Program-made: the position numbers and the translations under genes | Shown: positions 11,458 through 21,619 of the stretch, piece after piece | Layout of the letters: every line of letters begins with the position of its first letter | How positions within the stretch are numbered: the first letter of the stretch is position 1 | NCBI RefSeq assembly: GCF_039555335.1 | Contig: NC_092637.1 | Coordinates: forward strand, 42,486,990 to 42,550,989 | DNA length: 64,000 bases | Reading direction: 5' to 3' | DNA from: Amphiura filiformis | Lineage: Eukaryota > Echinodermata > Ophiuroidea > Amphilepidida > Amphiuridae | The notes under the pieces: generated by a model | What the model saw: the letters and a program-made list of their open reading frames with translations, nothing else | Told to the model about the DNA's origin: nothing | The model's database searches: none

Positions 11458-11832
11458 TTTTGTCAGTCGCCCTTCCCGGGTATCATCAAAATTCCCTGTG
11501 CCCATGCATTCGTGACAGTGTCGAGAAATTGCCATTTCTCTACCACAACTTCCACAAGAAAAGAAAATATATCGTACTTAGCCTCACATCCCCCTTTTCG
11601 ATATATTGGAAGTAGGGGATGTATCTCGCAGTCAGTTTCGAAAAGAGTATGATATAACCCCTGACTGTTCAAATCCATTACGGTGTTGTTTGGATATAAT
11701 AATGGAACGGACATTGGCGTGCTAATGATCCTGACGTTCAATATACAGTGGCGCTATGAAATGGTGTCCACATTAAGCGCTATAATAGTTGTGTATATGT
11801 TGTTTTAAAAGTGGTGCTTGTATTTTACTCAC
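11458..11832. other. Gene A intron, no exon confirmed
   Basis: This intron follows the donor at 11832. A 92-codon minus-strand open frame (11741-11463) has no recognised domain and no convincing splice borders. Confidence 0.4.
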
Positions 11833-11947
11833 CCATATCGCATGTTAATTGAGTAAAACTGTGATCCAAAGCATGGCCGTAAGAAGAAACGTCTCCAAAC
11901 CCATATAGATATGCAAGGAATTTGACATGATTCGATACATGATTAAT
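11833..11947 (-). CDS. IgGFc-binding exon, distal piece (gene A exon 2)
   Basis: The last 115 nt of gene A exon 2 are cut off from the rest by a 5.2-kb insertion. The minus-strand reading includes FLAYLYGFGDVSSYGHALDH and ends at LTCDM before a GTGAGT donor (11832-11827), phase 1 like every other gene A junction. The YLYGFG..SSYG pattern is typical of the end of an IgGFc-binding-type unit. The reading frame is the direct continuation of 17183-18351: the near side ends SHRIN and this side starts INHVSNH, with ATTAA repeated at both junctions. Without the insertion and one extra base near 17900, exon 2 would be 426 codons with symmetric phase. A continuation exon is therefore well supported, although it cannot be translated as it stands. 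Confidence 0.8.
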
Positions 11948-11953
11948 ACAATT

Positions 11954-12041
11954 ACACAGCCGTGACGTTAGTCACGGCTGTGTCTTTTTTCTTACAGGTT
12001 CTTCTTTCTTTACACAGCCGTGACGTTAGTCACGGCTGTGT
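11954..12041. repeat. Two identical hairpins, 58 bp apart
   Basis: ACACAGCCGTGAC, GTTA loop, GTCACGGCTGTGT forms a perfect 13-bp hairpin at 11954-11983, repeated exactly at 12012-12041. Each is followed by a T run and CTTACAGG. They mark the left end of the concatemer. Confidence 0.9.
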
Positions 12042-12162
12042 CTTTTTTCTTACAGGTTCTTCTTTCTTTCTTTCTTCTTTCTTCTTTCTTCTTTCTTCTT
12101 TCTGTCAACCATTACATTTGCTCTAGCACTCACATGCTTACATAGATTTTGACCTAACTTGT

Positions 12163-15100
12163 GGGGTCAAAGGTCACACAGGGGTCATAGGGGTCAAAAA
12201 CGCGATTTCGACTCAAAATGCATCTTCTCCTACAAATTACGTAGAACAGTGACGCCACTTGCACACATGCATTGTAATTACCAAGTGTCTATAAGGTGTA
12301 CACAGATTTGGGGTCAAAGGTCATTAAGGGGTCACTTCCGGTATAAAACGGAATACCTTCAAAAATTTTTATTATCTAAGGAAAACATAGGACAATAATG
12401 GTATGTTCACATATGAGTTGCAGTTATCCAATGTATATGTGGTATTTTTTTTTTATTTGGGGTCAAAGGTCATTAAGGGGTCATTTCCGGTATAAAACGA
12501 AATACCTTTAAAATGCATCTTCTCCCACAAATTACGTAGGACAGTGACACCACTTGCACACATGCATTGTTATTACCCAGTGTCAATGTGGTGTACACAG
12601 ATTTGGGGTCAAAGGTCATTAAGGGGTCACTTCCGGTATAAATTGAAATATTTTCAAAACATTTTATTAGCTAAGAAAAACATAGGAGAGTGATGGTATG
12701 TTCACACATGAATTGTTTTTTCCCAATGTATATATGGTGGTTTTTTTTTATTTGGGGTCATAGGTCATTAAGGGGTCATTTCGGTTTGAGACAAAAAAAC
12801 TTTCAAAATGCCCCTTCTGCCACAAATAACATGGCAAAGTGATGCCACGTACACACATACATTGACATTAGCCAATGTCTATGGGGTTTTCATATATTTT
12901 GTGGTCAAATGTCATTAAGGGGTAACAACACGGCTGTGTTCGTGGTCTTAGACCACAGCTAATTCTTCTTCTTTCTTCTTCTGTCAACCATTACATTTGC
13001 TCTAGCACTCACATGCTTACATCGATTTTGACCTAACTTCGTCACAATGATCATTGACCTTGCCCCTACATGTCACATGACACTGGTGGGGTCAAAGGTC
13101 ATGCTGGGGTCACAGGGGTCAAAACGTGATTTCAACTCAAAATGCACCTTCTCCTACAAATTACGTAGGACAGTGACGCAACTTGCACACATGCATTGTA
13201 ATTACCCAGTGTCTATAAGGTGTACACATATTTGGGGTCAAAGGTCATTAAGGGGTCACTTCCGGCATAAAACGGAATACCTTCAAATTTTTATCAGCTC
13301 AGGAAAACATAGGACAGTAACGGTATGTTCACATTTGAATTGCAGTTACCCAATGTACATGTGGTATTTTTTTATTTGGGGTCAAAAGGTCATTAAGGGG
13401 TCACTTCCGGTTTAAAACAAAATACCTTTAAAATGCATCTTCTCCCACAAATTACGTAGGACAATGACACCACTTGCACACATGCATTGTTATTAACCAG
13501 TGTCAATGTGGTGTACACAGATTTTGGGTCAAAGGTCATTAAGTGGTCACTTCCGGTATAAATCGAAATATCTTCAAAAAATTGTATAAACTAAGAAAAA
13601 CATAGGAGAGTGATGATATTTTCACACATGAATTGCGTTTACCCAATGTATATATGGTATTTTTTTATTTGGGGTCAAAGGTCATTAAGGGGTCATTTCC
13701 GGTATAAAACGAAATACCTTTAAAATGCATCTTCTCCCACAAATTACGTAGGACAGTGATGCCACTTGCACACATGCATTGTTATTAACCAGTGTCAATG
13801 TGGTGTACACAGATTTTGGGTCAAAGGTCATTAAGTGGTCACTTCCGGTATAAATCGAAATATCTTCAAAAAATTGTATAAACTAAGAAAAACATAGGAG
13901 AGTGATGATATGTTCACACATGAATTGCGTTTACCCAATGTATATATGGTATTTTTTTATTTGGGGTCAAAGGTCATTACGGGGTCATTTCCGGTATAAA
14001 ACGAAATACCTTTAAAATGCATCTTCTCCCACAAATTACGTAGGACAGTGATGCCACTTGCACACATGCATTGGTATTAACCAGTGTCAATGTGGTGTAC
14101 ACAGATTTTGGGTCAAAGGTCATTAAGTGGTCACTTCCGGTATAAATCGAAATATCTTCAAAAAATTGTATAAACTAAGAAAAACATAGGAGAGTGATGA
14201 TATGTTCACACATGAATTGTGTTTACCCAATGTATATATGGTATTTTTTTTTATTTGGGGTCAAAGGTCATTAAGGGGTCATTTCGGTATAAAACGAAAT
14301 ACCTTTAAAATGCATCTTCTCCCACAAATTACGTAGGAGAGTGATGCCACTTACACACATGCATTGTTATTACCCAGTGTCTATGGGGTGTACACAGATT
14401 TGAGGTCAAAGGTCATTAAGGTGTCACTTCCGGTATAAAACGAAATAACTTCAAAAAACTTTATCAGCCAAGAAAAATATAGCACAGAGACGGTACATTC
14501 ACTCATGAATTGATGTTACTCAGTGTATACGTGGTATTTTTTATTTGGGGTAAAAGGTCATTAAGGGGTCACTTCCGGTCTGAGACATAAAAGCCTTCAA
14601 AATGCCTCTTCTGCCATAAATAACATGGCAAAGTGATGCCACGTGCACACATACGTTGACATTAGCCAATGTTTATGGGATTTTCATATATTTTGGGGTC
14701 AAATGTCATGAAGGGGTCACAAAACGGCTGTGTTCGTGGTCTTAGACCACAGCTAAGTCTAGTTCTTTCTTCTTCTTCTGTCAACCATTACATTTGCTCT
14801 AGCACTCACATGCTTACATCGATTTTGACCTAACTTAGTCACAATGATCATTGACCATGCCCCTACATGTCACATGAAACTCGCGGGGTCAAAGGTCACG
14901 CAGGGGTCACAGGGGTCAAAAACGTGATTTCAACTAAAAATGCATCTTCTCCCACAACTTACGTAGGACAGCGACCCCACTTGCACACATGCATTGTTAT
15001 TACCCAGTGTCTATGTGGTGTACACAGATTTGGGGTCAAAGGTCCTTAAGGGGTCACTTCCGGTATAAAACGAAAAACCTTCAATTTATTTTATTAGCTA

Positions 15101-17130
15101 AGTAAAATATAGCACAGTAACGGTATGTTCACACATGATCAGCAGTCACCCAATGTATATGTGGTATTTTTTATTTGGGGTCAAAGCTCATTAAGGGGTC
15201 ACTTCCGGGATAAAAAGAAATACCTTTAAATGCATCTTCTTCCACAAATTATGTGGGACAGAGACGCCACTTGCACACATGCATTGTTATTACCCAGTGT
15301 CTATGGGGTGTACACGGATTCGGGGTGAAAGGTCATTAAGGGGTCAATTCCGGTATAAAATAAAATGCCTTCAAAAATGTTTTATTAGCTAAGTAAAACA
15401 TAGGGCAGTAACGGTATGTTCACACATGATCTGCAGTCACCCAATGTATATGTGGTATTTTTTTATTTGGGGTCAAATCTCATTAAGGGTCACTTCCGGT
15501 ATAAAACGAAATACATTTAAAATGCATCTTCTTCCACAGATTCTGTAGGACAGTGACGCCACTTGCACACATGCATTGTTATTACCCAGTGTCTATGGGG
15601 TCAAATGTCATTAAGGGGTCACCTCCGGTTTAAAACGAAAAACCTTCAAAAAATTGTATTTGCTAAGAAAAACGTAGGACAGTAACGGTATGTTCACACA
15701 TGAATTGTGGTTATCCAGTTTATATGTGGTATTATTTTATTTGGGGTCAAAGGTCATTAAGGGGTCACTTCCGGTATAAAACGATATACCTTCAAAATAC
15801 CCCTTCTGCCACAAAAAGCATAGCAAAGTGATACCACATGGACACGTGCATTGACATTAGCCAATGTCTACGGGGTTTTCATATATTTTGGGTTTAAATG
15901 TGATTAAGGGGTCACAACACGGCTGTGTTCGTGGTCTTAGACCACAGCTAAGTCTAGTTCTTCTTTCTTCTTTCTTCTTCTGTCAACCATTACATTTGCT
16001 CTAGCACTCACATGCTTACATCGATTTTGACCTAACTTGGTCACAATGATCATTGACCATGCCCCTACATGTCACATGAAACTTGTGGGGTCAAAGGTCA
16101 CGCAGGGGTCACAGGGGTCAAAAACGGGATTTCAACTAAAAATGCATCTCTCCCCACAACTTACGTAGGACAGCGACCCTACTTGCACACATGCATTGTT
16201 ATTACCCAGTGTCTATGTGGTGTACACAGATTTGGGGTCAAAGGTCATTAAGGGGTCACTTCCGGTATAAAACGAAAAACCTTCAAAATTTGTATTAGCT
16301 AAGTAAAACATAGCACAGTAACGGTATGTTCACATATGATCTGCAGTCACCCAATGTACATGTGGTATTTTTTTTATTTGGGGTCAAAGCTCATTAAGGG
16401 GTCACTTCCGGTATAAAAAGAAATGCCTTTAAAATGCATCTTCTTCCACAAATTATGTGGGACAGAGATGCCACTTGCACACATGCATTGTTATTACTCA
16501 GTGTCTATGGGTGTACACAGATTTGGGGTCAAAGGTCATTAAGGGGTCACTTCCGGTATAAAACGAAATACCTTCAAAAATTTTTATTAGATAAGTAAAA
16601 CATGGGACAGTAACGGTATGTTCACACATGATCTGCAGTCACCCAATGTACATGTGGTTTTTTTTTTTTATTTGGGGTCAAAGCTCATTAAGGGGTCACT
16701 TCCGGTATAAAAAGAAATGCCTTTAAAATGCATCTTCTTCCACAGATTCTGTAGGACAGTGACGCCACTTGCACACATGCATTGTTATTATCCAGTGTCT
16801 ATGGGGTGTACACAGATTTGGGGTCAAAGGTCATTAAGGGGTCACTTCCGGTATAAAACGAAAATCTTGAAAATGCTTCTTCTTCTTCTACTAATTACGT
16901 TGGACAGTGACGCCACTTGCACACATGCATTGTTATAACACAGTGTCTATATGGTGTACATACATTTGGGGTCAAAGGTCAGTAAGGGGTTACTTCCGGT
17001 ATAAAACGATATACCTTCAAAATATCCCTTCTGCCACAAAAAGCATAGCAAAGTGATGCCACGTGGACATGTGCATTGACATTAACCGATGTCTATGGGG
17101 TTTTCATATATTTTGGGGTCAAAGGTGATT
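12163..17130 (+). promoter_or_regulatory. Array of DR1 nuclear-receptor half-site pairs
   Basis: The minisatellite contains GGGTCAAAGGTCA, a direct repeat of RGGTCA-type half sites spaced by one base (DR1). By eye I count about 18 exact copies (for example near 12163, 12310, 12460, 12605, 13088, 13234, 13672, 13966, 14258, 15743, 16235 and 16820). Roughly ten more differ by one or two bases. DR1 is the known binding pattern of HNF4, RXR and COUP-TF receptors. Whether any receptor binds here is not shown by sequence. Confidence 0.6.
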
Positions 17131-17182
17131 AAGAGGTCACAACACGGCTGTGTTCGTGGTCTTAGACCACAGCTAAGTCTAG

Positions 17183-18351
17183 TTAATTCTGTGGCTAGTT
17201 AAGTCCCTCCTAGCGACGCATTCGTCTCCTTCTGATACGATATCTCGCCAATCGCTTATGTTAAAAGTCTCTCCATTGTATAGGATTCCGTCTAACTGGT
17301 CACACTTTATAACTAGGTTGAGATAATTGTTCAGAATATTATACAAACTCATATCGAAACTCGCAAAAGATATGAAATTATTGTATTGTTCCCACGGAGG
17401 AATTTCCATCATAAAAGGACTTCCAATCATATCAGTCATGAAGCCCTTAGCGAACTGTGCCACCAATATTGGCTTGTTGTATCTTATGATTGTCACGTTG
17501 TTTTTCCCCTGTATATCACCTGTATAGTATTGCCCTGCGTTTATAGCGACATCTCCTAGAGAACTTATTGTGGTATTCGTATCATCTCTAACAGCTACTA
17601 TGCGAAATATATATCCAGAGTCCCGACCGCTGAATGGTGCCAACGTAAAATGCCTATCAAGTCGATTGACAGAAGGCATATACGCTGCAATGGCATCGCA
17701 GTAACGCACATTGACTGGAACATTGACGCATTGCCCAGCAGATATGACACTAACCACGGCATTTGCTGTAACACGCAACCCACTGATATCCGATTCGTAT
17801 CTAAGTTGGGCAGATGTATATGACGGAATAACAAAGGATATGTTATAGTCATTTGTTTCATGTTGAAAATTGTGTGAAAACGGCCAATCATTGATTGGCG
17901 TCTTCTTTACCAGCTGTAATCATGAGTTCATATGGATAATTCCTCGACACGGGAGGATAATTAACAGCATAAAATTCCAAACCTGAAGCAGAGTGAAACG
18001 GAATTATAGGGAAGCTTGCAAGCGAACCCGGACTACGATATGAGACAGCTGTTACGTAGATATCCTGATCTGAAGTAATAATGATCGTACCATTCTGCAA
18101 TACCTCATCGGGGTTGGCTTCAGCCTCATCTGGAGCTCTAATGGAGTTGATTTCTTCTGGCTGCAAAATGACTTGCTCATACCAAGATATACCTGGAGCG
18201 GCAATAGTGATATTGCTTACGTCTAAATTTCCTGATTGAAGTTGGATATCCATGAATAGTTCTCCTGTTGGATAACGCATGCTTGGGAAACAGAAGACAA
18301 AATGTTTTCCCGCCAAAGTTTGGGTGGGTGGATAAGCCTGTGACAACATCT
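17183..18351 (-). CDS. IgGFc-binding-type exon, main piece (gene A exon 2), frameshifted
   Basis: The exon opens after a CCAG acceptor (18354-18352) in phase 1. It first reads GKHFVFCFPSMRYPTGELF, then NGTIIITSDQDIYVTAVSYR, FPIIPFHSASGLEFYAVNYP and YPYELMITAG. These are hallmarks of the IgGFc-binding N-terminal domain of secreted mucus and gut proteins. Near 17890-17915 the frame shifts by one base. The second part (to 17183) continues with NISFVIPSYTSAQL, NAGQYYTGD, NNVTIIRYNKPILVAQFAKG and MIGSPFMMEIPPWEQYNNF. It is then interrupted by the satellite element and resumes at 11947. Either the copy is a pseudogene, or the shift is a sequencing error and the insertion a removable or allelic event. 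The signal-peptide exon lies 600 bp upstream. Confidence 0.8.
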
Positions 18352-18699
18352 CTGGAGAGAAAATAGTTCAAAAATCAAGCAAAACATGACATCATTATGA
18401 CTATTCCATCACAAAACACGGTCAAGATTGAAGAAGACTAGTATTTATTATTGATCATATTATATTTCCGTTCACAATATATTCCATACTAGGTTTCAGT
18501 GGCACCACTAACTTTTTAACATTTAGTATGTGTGGCCAAGAAAATGGTTCAGCATATTTTAATATGTATAATTATGTAATTATAGTACCTTAAAAGGTGC
18601 TACAATTTGTAATTGATAGTTGGGCTATATTAAGAATAAAGTAATAATATAGCAGTATAATGCCTAAAAAACCTGTTGATAACACCAACATCCCCCAGT

Positions 18700-18842
18700 T
18701 TGCCCCTCCCACTTTTGAGGCAACCTCCCCCTCCTCCCCCCCCCCAAATAAAATTACGTAAATTTCCACTTTTTTGTCGATTTTGCCCTCCCTGAAATTC
18801 ACTTTGCCCCCCCCCTCGAAAAAAATTCCTGGTGCCGCCACT
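18700..18842 (-). mobile_element. hAT-like MITE end (CAGTGGCGGCACCAGG type)
   Basis: On the minus strand the sequence starts CAGTGGCGGCACCAGGA and continues with G-rich blocks and AGTGGAAATTTACGT. The same start and inner sequence occur at 21465-21596. It lies in the intron between gene A exons 1 and 2. The other end was not identified. Confidence 0.55.
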
Positions 18843-18951
18843 GTTGACAATGTTCTAATAGCATTTGCGGGAAATATGCTTTTAAAACGATGCGCCAGAT
18901 TATTATAATTAATTATGCTTAAAAGATTTACTGAAAGTCATTTCGTCTTAC

Positions 18952-19033
18952 CTCTATGAATTAAGGCCAATAAAACCAGAATCACAATAACTTTCCACAG
19001 TTTAAGCCGACACGTAAGGGAAAACCTTGCCAT
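18952..19033 (-). CDS. Signal-peptide exon (gene A exon 1)
   Basis: ATG at 19033 opens a 27-codon stretch that ends in a GTAAGA donor (18951-18946), phase 1. The peptide has a basic start (MARFSLTCRLKLWK) followed by a hydrophobic core (VIVILVLLALIH), a classic secretion signal or signal anchor. The phase matches exon 2 exactly (G + AG makes Glu). The exon is too short and split to stand out as an open frame. It starts the gene and points to an extracellular product. Confidence 0.8.
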
Positions 19034-19048
19034 CTTTTTATGGATACA

Positions 19049-19080
19049 GAATTCCCGCATTCTTGCGAGATGCTTTATAG
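19049..19080 (-). promoter_or_regulatory. Possible TATA box of gene A
   Basis: TATAAAG reads on the minus strand at 19079-19073, about 40 bp before the ATG. A start site 30 bp on would give a leader of only about 15 nt. A TCAGTC initiator-like word lies near 19110-19130. The real start may be further upstream. Confidence 0.3.
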
Positions 19081-19089
19081 GTAGGTTTA

Positions 19090-19440
19090 ATGAACGCCTC
19101 TGGTTCCGATATTTCAAAACTTGACTGATTGATCACATAGTTTTGTTTGATTTGTGGATCAACTGACAAACCATATTGTTTATATGAAAAATACAATCTT
19201 AGAGTAAATACCAATGTTATCGGTACAGTTTCGAAAACTTAACCCGGAATCGCCACCAAGTCCTGATTAAGACTGATATGCGCATAACTTAATAATATTT
19301 GCACTTAAAGCCATATAAGTAGTATAATGTAGTAGTAATGTTTGTTTTATTTCAATGTCATATATGTAAATACAATGATAGTGGCTGAATTAATTAAGTT
19401 AGCAGGACAGTCCTGGGCAGGTAATATGAAAAAACCTCTA
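19090..19440. other. Upstream region of gene A, nothing specific seen
   Basis: AT-rich sequence with no recognised gene. Any upstream control of gene A would lie here. Confidence 0.35.
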
Positions 19441-20745
19441 ATTATTCAATAAACTAATAAAAAATGGGATGGGGCTACCCTGGAAGTTCTGGCAAAAAGC
19501 AATTTGTCAGCATTACGTAGGTTGCGACCAAGGACTCTGCCCCTGACAGTGGGTAGTAAATCATTTGTTCTGGAATTGTTGGAGAGCCCTTCGGCAAACC
19601 TCAGACAATGGTTCACCCTCCTATCACAGAGAGAGTCCAGATCCCAATCACTCAGTGCTTCAGAATAAGAAATTCCTGCCTATGACTATCATGCAAGCTC
19701 TTCTCTGCAGCTCTCCAAGTGATTTAGATTGGCCAGCAGATAAAGATGAGTGCCATGCTATGTTACAATACTCTAAAAGAGGTCTGATGTACCCTGAGGG
19801 CCTGACACTTGCTGGGATTCAAACACAGTTTATTATCACTGGTCCATTGCGAAAAATCATCTAAAACCTCTTGGAGCTTGCCAGGCGTGGAATAAGTGCG
19901 ATTCTCAGCAAGTGTCAGGTCATCCACATATTTCAAACACTTACAATTTGGGGCAAGATCAGCGGCAGCATCATTAATTATGGCTTGAAAGCCCCCTTTT
20001 CAGAACTTTAACGCTCTTCACGCGGGTGTCGACTGCAAAATTTTCAGAAATGTAAATTTTCATTACCATATTAAATCAGCATGAAAAATGCATTAAAATG
20101 AGTACAAACAAGCCTAGTATTGATTCAGTAGTTCTTAAGATAGCTCTTGATATTTTGAGAAAATATTTCAAAACTTGAACTTTTCCCATTGAAGCGCTTG
20201 GCTAGCACGCAGAGCATTAAAATCTGAGAATGACTGATTACATTTAACACATTGCAGACGCTCGTTGATGAAATCACACAACCATGGCACGATGCCCCCC
20301 CCCCCATGACTCCCAAATGAATAAACTTCTCAAAGGTCAACCATGTCAAACGCTTTTGAGAAATCAGCGAGGACCACCGTACCAATGGTGTTGATAACAT
20401 CAGCACCTGTATGAAGAAAATGTAAAAGACTATAACTGGGTAGTGGGAAGTAGACACCCCCTTTACATTACCAAATTGTTGAGTGTCTATTTTCTCAGAA
20501 ACATCCTCGAACACAGTTGGTAATAAAACTCTCACTGACTTTGGCAAAGCAATCAGTCAGTGAGACAGGGCGTAATTGTCTTCCCTGGGTGGGTGTGTCT
20601 TAGGGATGGGAACAACCACGGCTCTTTTCGATCCACTGTTTCGGGACCACACCTTCAGTAAACGAGCAATTGAGCAAGTTAGTAGAGGGGTACTTAATTC
20701 ATAAGAGAATTCTTTGACTAATTTAGGAGATGAGTCGACCAAGGA
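19440..20745 (-). mobile_element. LINE reverse transcriptase fragment (KYVDD type)
   Basis: Minus-strand motifs run in order: RAVVVPIPKTHPP (near 20600), DTQQFGNVKGVSTSHY (near 20470), VVLADFSKAFDMVD (near 20350), FIHLGV (near 20310), IINDAAADLA (near 19970), CLKYVDDLTLAENR (near 19920), LCLNPSKCQAL (near 19820) and a C-terminal LGRNLRNAD (near 19520). The order is that of an invertebrate LINE reverse transcriptase whose catalytic motif is YVDD. Stops and shifts occur throughout, and the endonuclease is missing. It lies between genes A and B. Confidence 0.75.
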
Positions 20746-20751
20746 GTTGGA

Positions 20752-20935
20752 GACACAACTTCCAAGATCACCCAACTTCTTGATCATAAAGAGAAGGTAG
20801 ACAGAGACCTGAACAACCTTGAACAATATTCAAGAAGGAATAACATCAGAGTATTTGGCATACCACAGATAGAAAAGGAGGATACCAACGCCAAAATCAT
20901 GAAATTTGCTTCTGAACATCTTGTTCATACATACT
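20752..20935 (+). pseudogene. L1-like ORF1 fragment, first part
   Basis: The plus-strand reading contains LEQYSRRNNIRVFGIPQ, the well-known core of L1-type ORF1 (nucleic-acid chaperone), and runs to KFASEHL. It is the only piece of an L1-type element here. Its continuation appears after an insertion, at 21355-21430. Confidence 0.75.
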
Positions 20936-21354
20936 CACGATATAACGACGTTTCTGATTGGATTTGGGGCCTTTCTTGCTGGTCATAAATTCCGTTTATG
21001 ACCAGTACGCAGGGCATAAACAAGCTGCGTCACGCAGCGTTGGAACCCAATTAACACGATCCACGATTTGCTAGTGTTGCGTACACGCGCATGTAACCGC
21101 GCCCATCTCACGCGGAGCGAAAAAGATGACGCGTTGACTCCCGGCAGTTGACCTCATGAGCCGATCTGCTTACCTGCAAGTAGTCCTACTCATTTTCTCC
21201 CAATTTTTGAAGGAAAACGCTATGGAAATGTTATTTAAATGTTGGGTATGTATGAACGTGGTTCATTCATAGGATTTCGGGGATGATCGCTGTTTATGCC
21301 CTCGGCTCACGCCTCGGTCATAAACAGCGATCATGCCCTGAATCCTAAGAATGA
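20936..21354. mobile_element. Insertion in the L1-like ORF1, with two strong hairpins
   Basis: About 419 bp separate the two ORF1 parts. Inside are CTGGTCATAAA/TTTATGACCAG (about 20980-21006) and a 16-bp perfect pair, ATGATCGCTGTTTATG (21283-21298) with its complement (21319-21334). Weaker pairing extends the second hairpin to about 28 bp. The word GTTCATACATA near the left end recurs inverted near 21245. No coding content. Confidence 0.6.
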
Positions 21355-21430
21355 ACCCCTAAATATTGAACTCACAGAAGAAGATATTGACAGATCGCAC
21401 CGCGTAGGGATTGAAGATCCTTATTTCTGA
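21355..21430 (+). pseudogene. L1-like ORF1 fragment, second part
   Basis: The reading LNIELTEEDIDRSHRVG continues the L1 ORF1 domain after the 419-bp insertion, and a stop follows shortly (IEDPYF then TGA). Confidence 0.7.
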
Positions 21431-21464
21431 GGGTATGTTAGTTAGTGCGACAGAAGGACGGGAA

Positions 21465-21596
21465 CACGTCAGTCTTTGCCATGACGTCACGTAAATTTCC
21501 ACTTTTGCAGCAATTTTGCCCCCCCGAAATTCACTTCCCCCCTTCCCCAATCCTTCTCCCCTCCTCCCAAAAAAAACACAATCCTGGCGCCGCCAC
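21465..21596 (-). mobile_element. hAT-like MITE end, second copy
   Basis: Minus-strand CAGTGGCGGCGCCAGGAT, a G-rich block, GTGAATTTC and AGTGGAAATTTACGTGACGT match the element at 18700-18842. Confidence 0.55.
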
Positions 21597-21619
21597 TGCT
21601 CCTAACTCAACAAAAATCA

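Larger units (their letters stand above)
11948..17182 (+). mobile_element. Satellite-bearing Helitron/Helentron-like concatemer inserted in an exon
   Basis: The element lies exactly between the two halves of gene A exon 2 and is flanked by TTAAT (11943-11947 and 17183-17187). ACACAGCCGTG near the left end and its complement CACGGCTGTGT near the right end form subterminal inverted repeats. The right end has a small hairpin (GTGGTC TTA GACCAC), 8 more bases and then CTAG, as at Helitron 3' ends. The same ending recurs three times inside (to 12962, 14762 and 15957), each time followed by a TTCTTC-rich start and TGTCAACCATTACATTTGC. The block thus looks like four head-to-tail units of about 1.0, 1.8, 1.2 and 1.2 kb. 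Inside the units an approximately 145-bp minisatellite repeats GGGTCAAAGGTCATTAAGG. No Rep/helicase gene is present, so this would be a non-autonomous element. A classic TC 5' terminus was not seen, hence the Helentron alternative. Confidence 0.65.

Noticed and set aside
11463-11741. 92-codon minus-strand frame near gene A exon 2
   Set aside because: No HYR or other domain pattern and no fitting splice borders. It partly overlaps the flank of a MITE.
12159-16938. Several plus-strand frames of 60-122 codons in the satellite
   Set aside because: They repeat from unit to unit with shifts and stops and only mirror the minisatellite.
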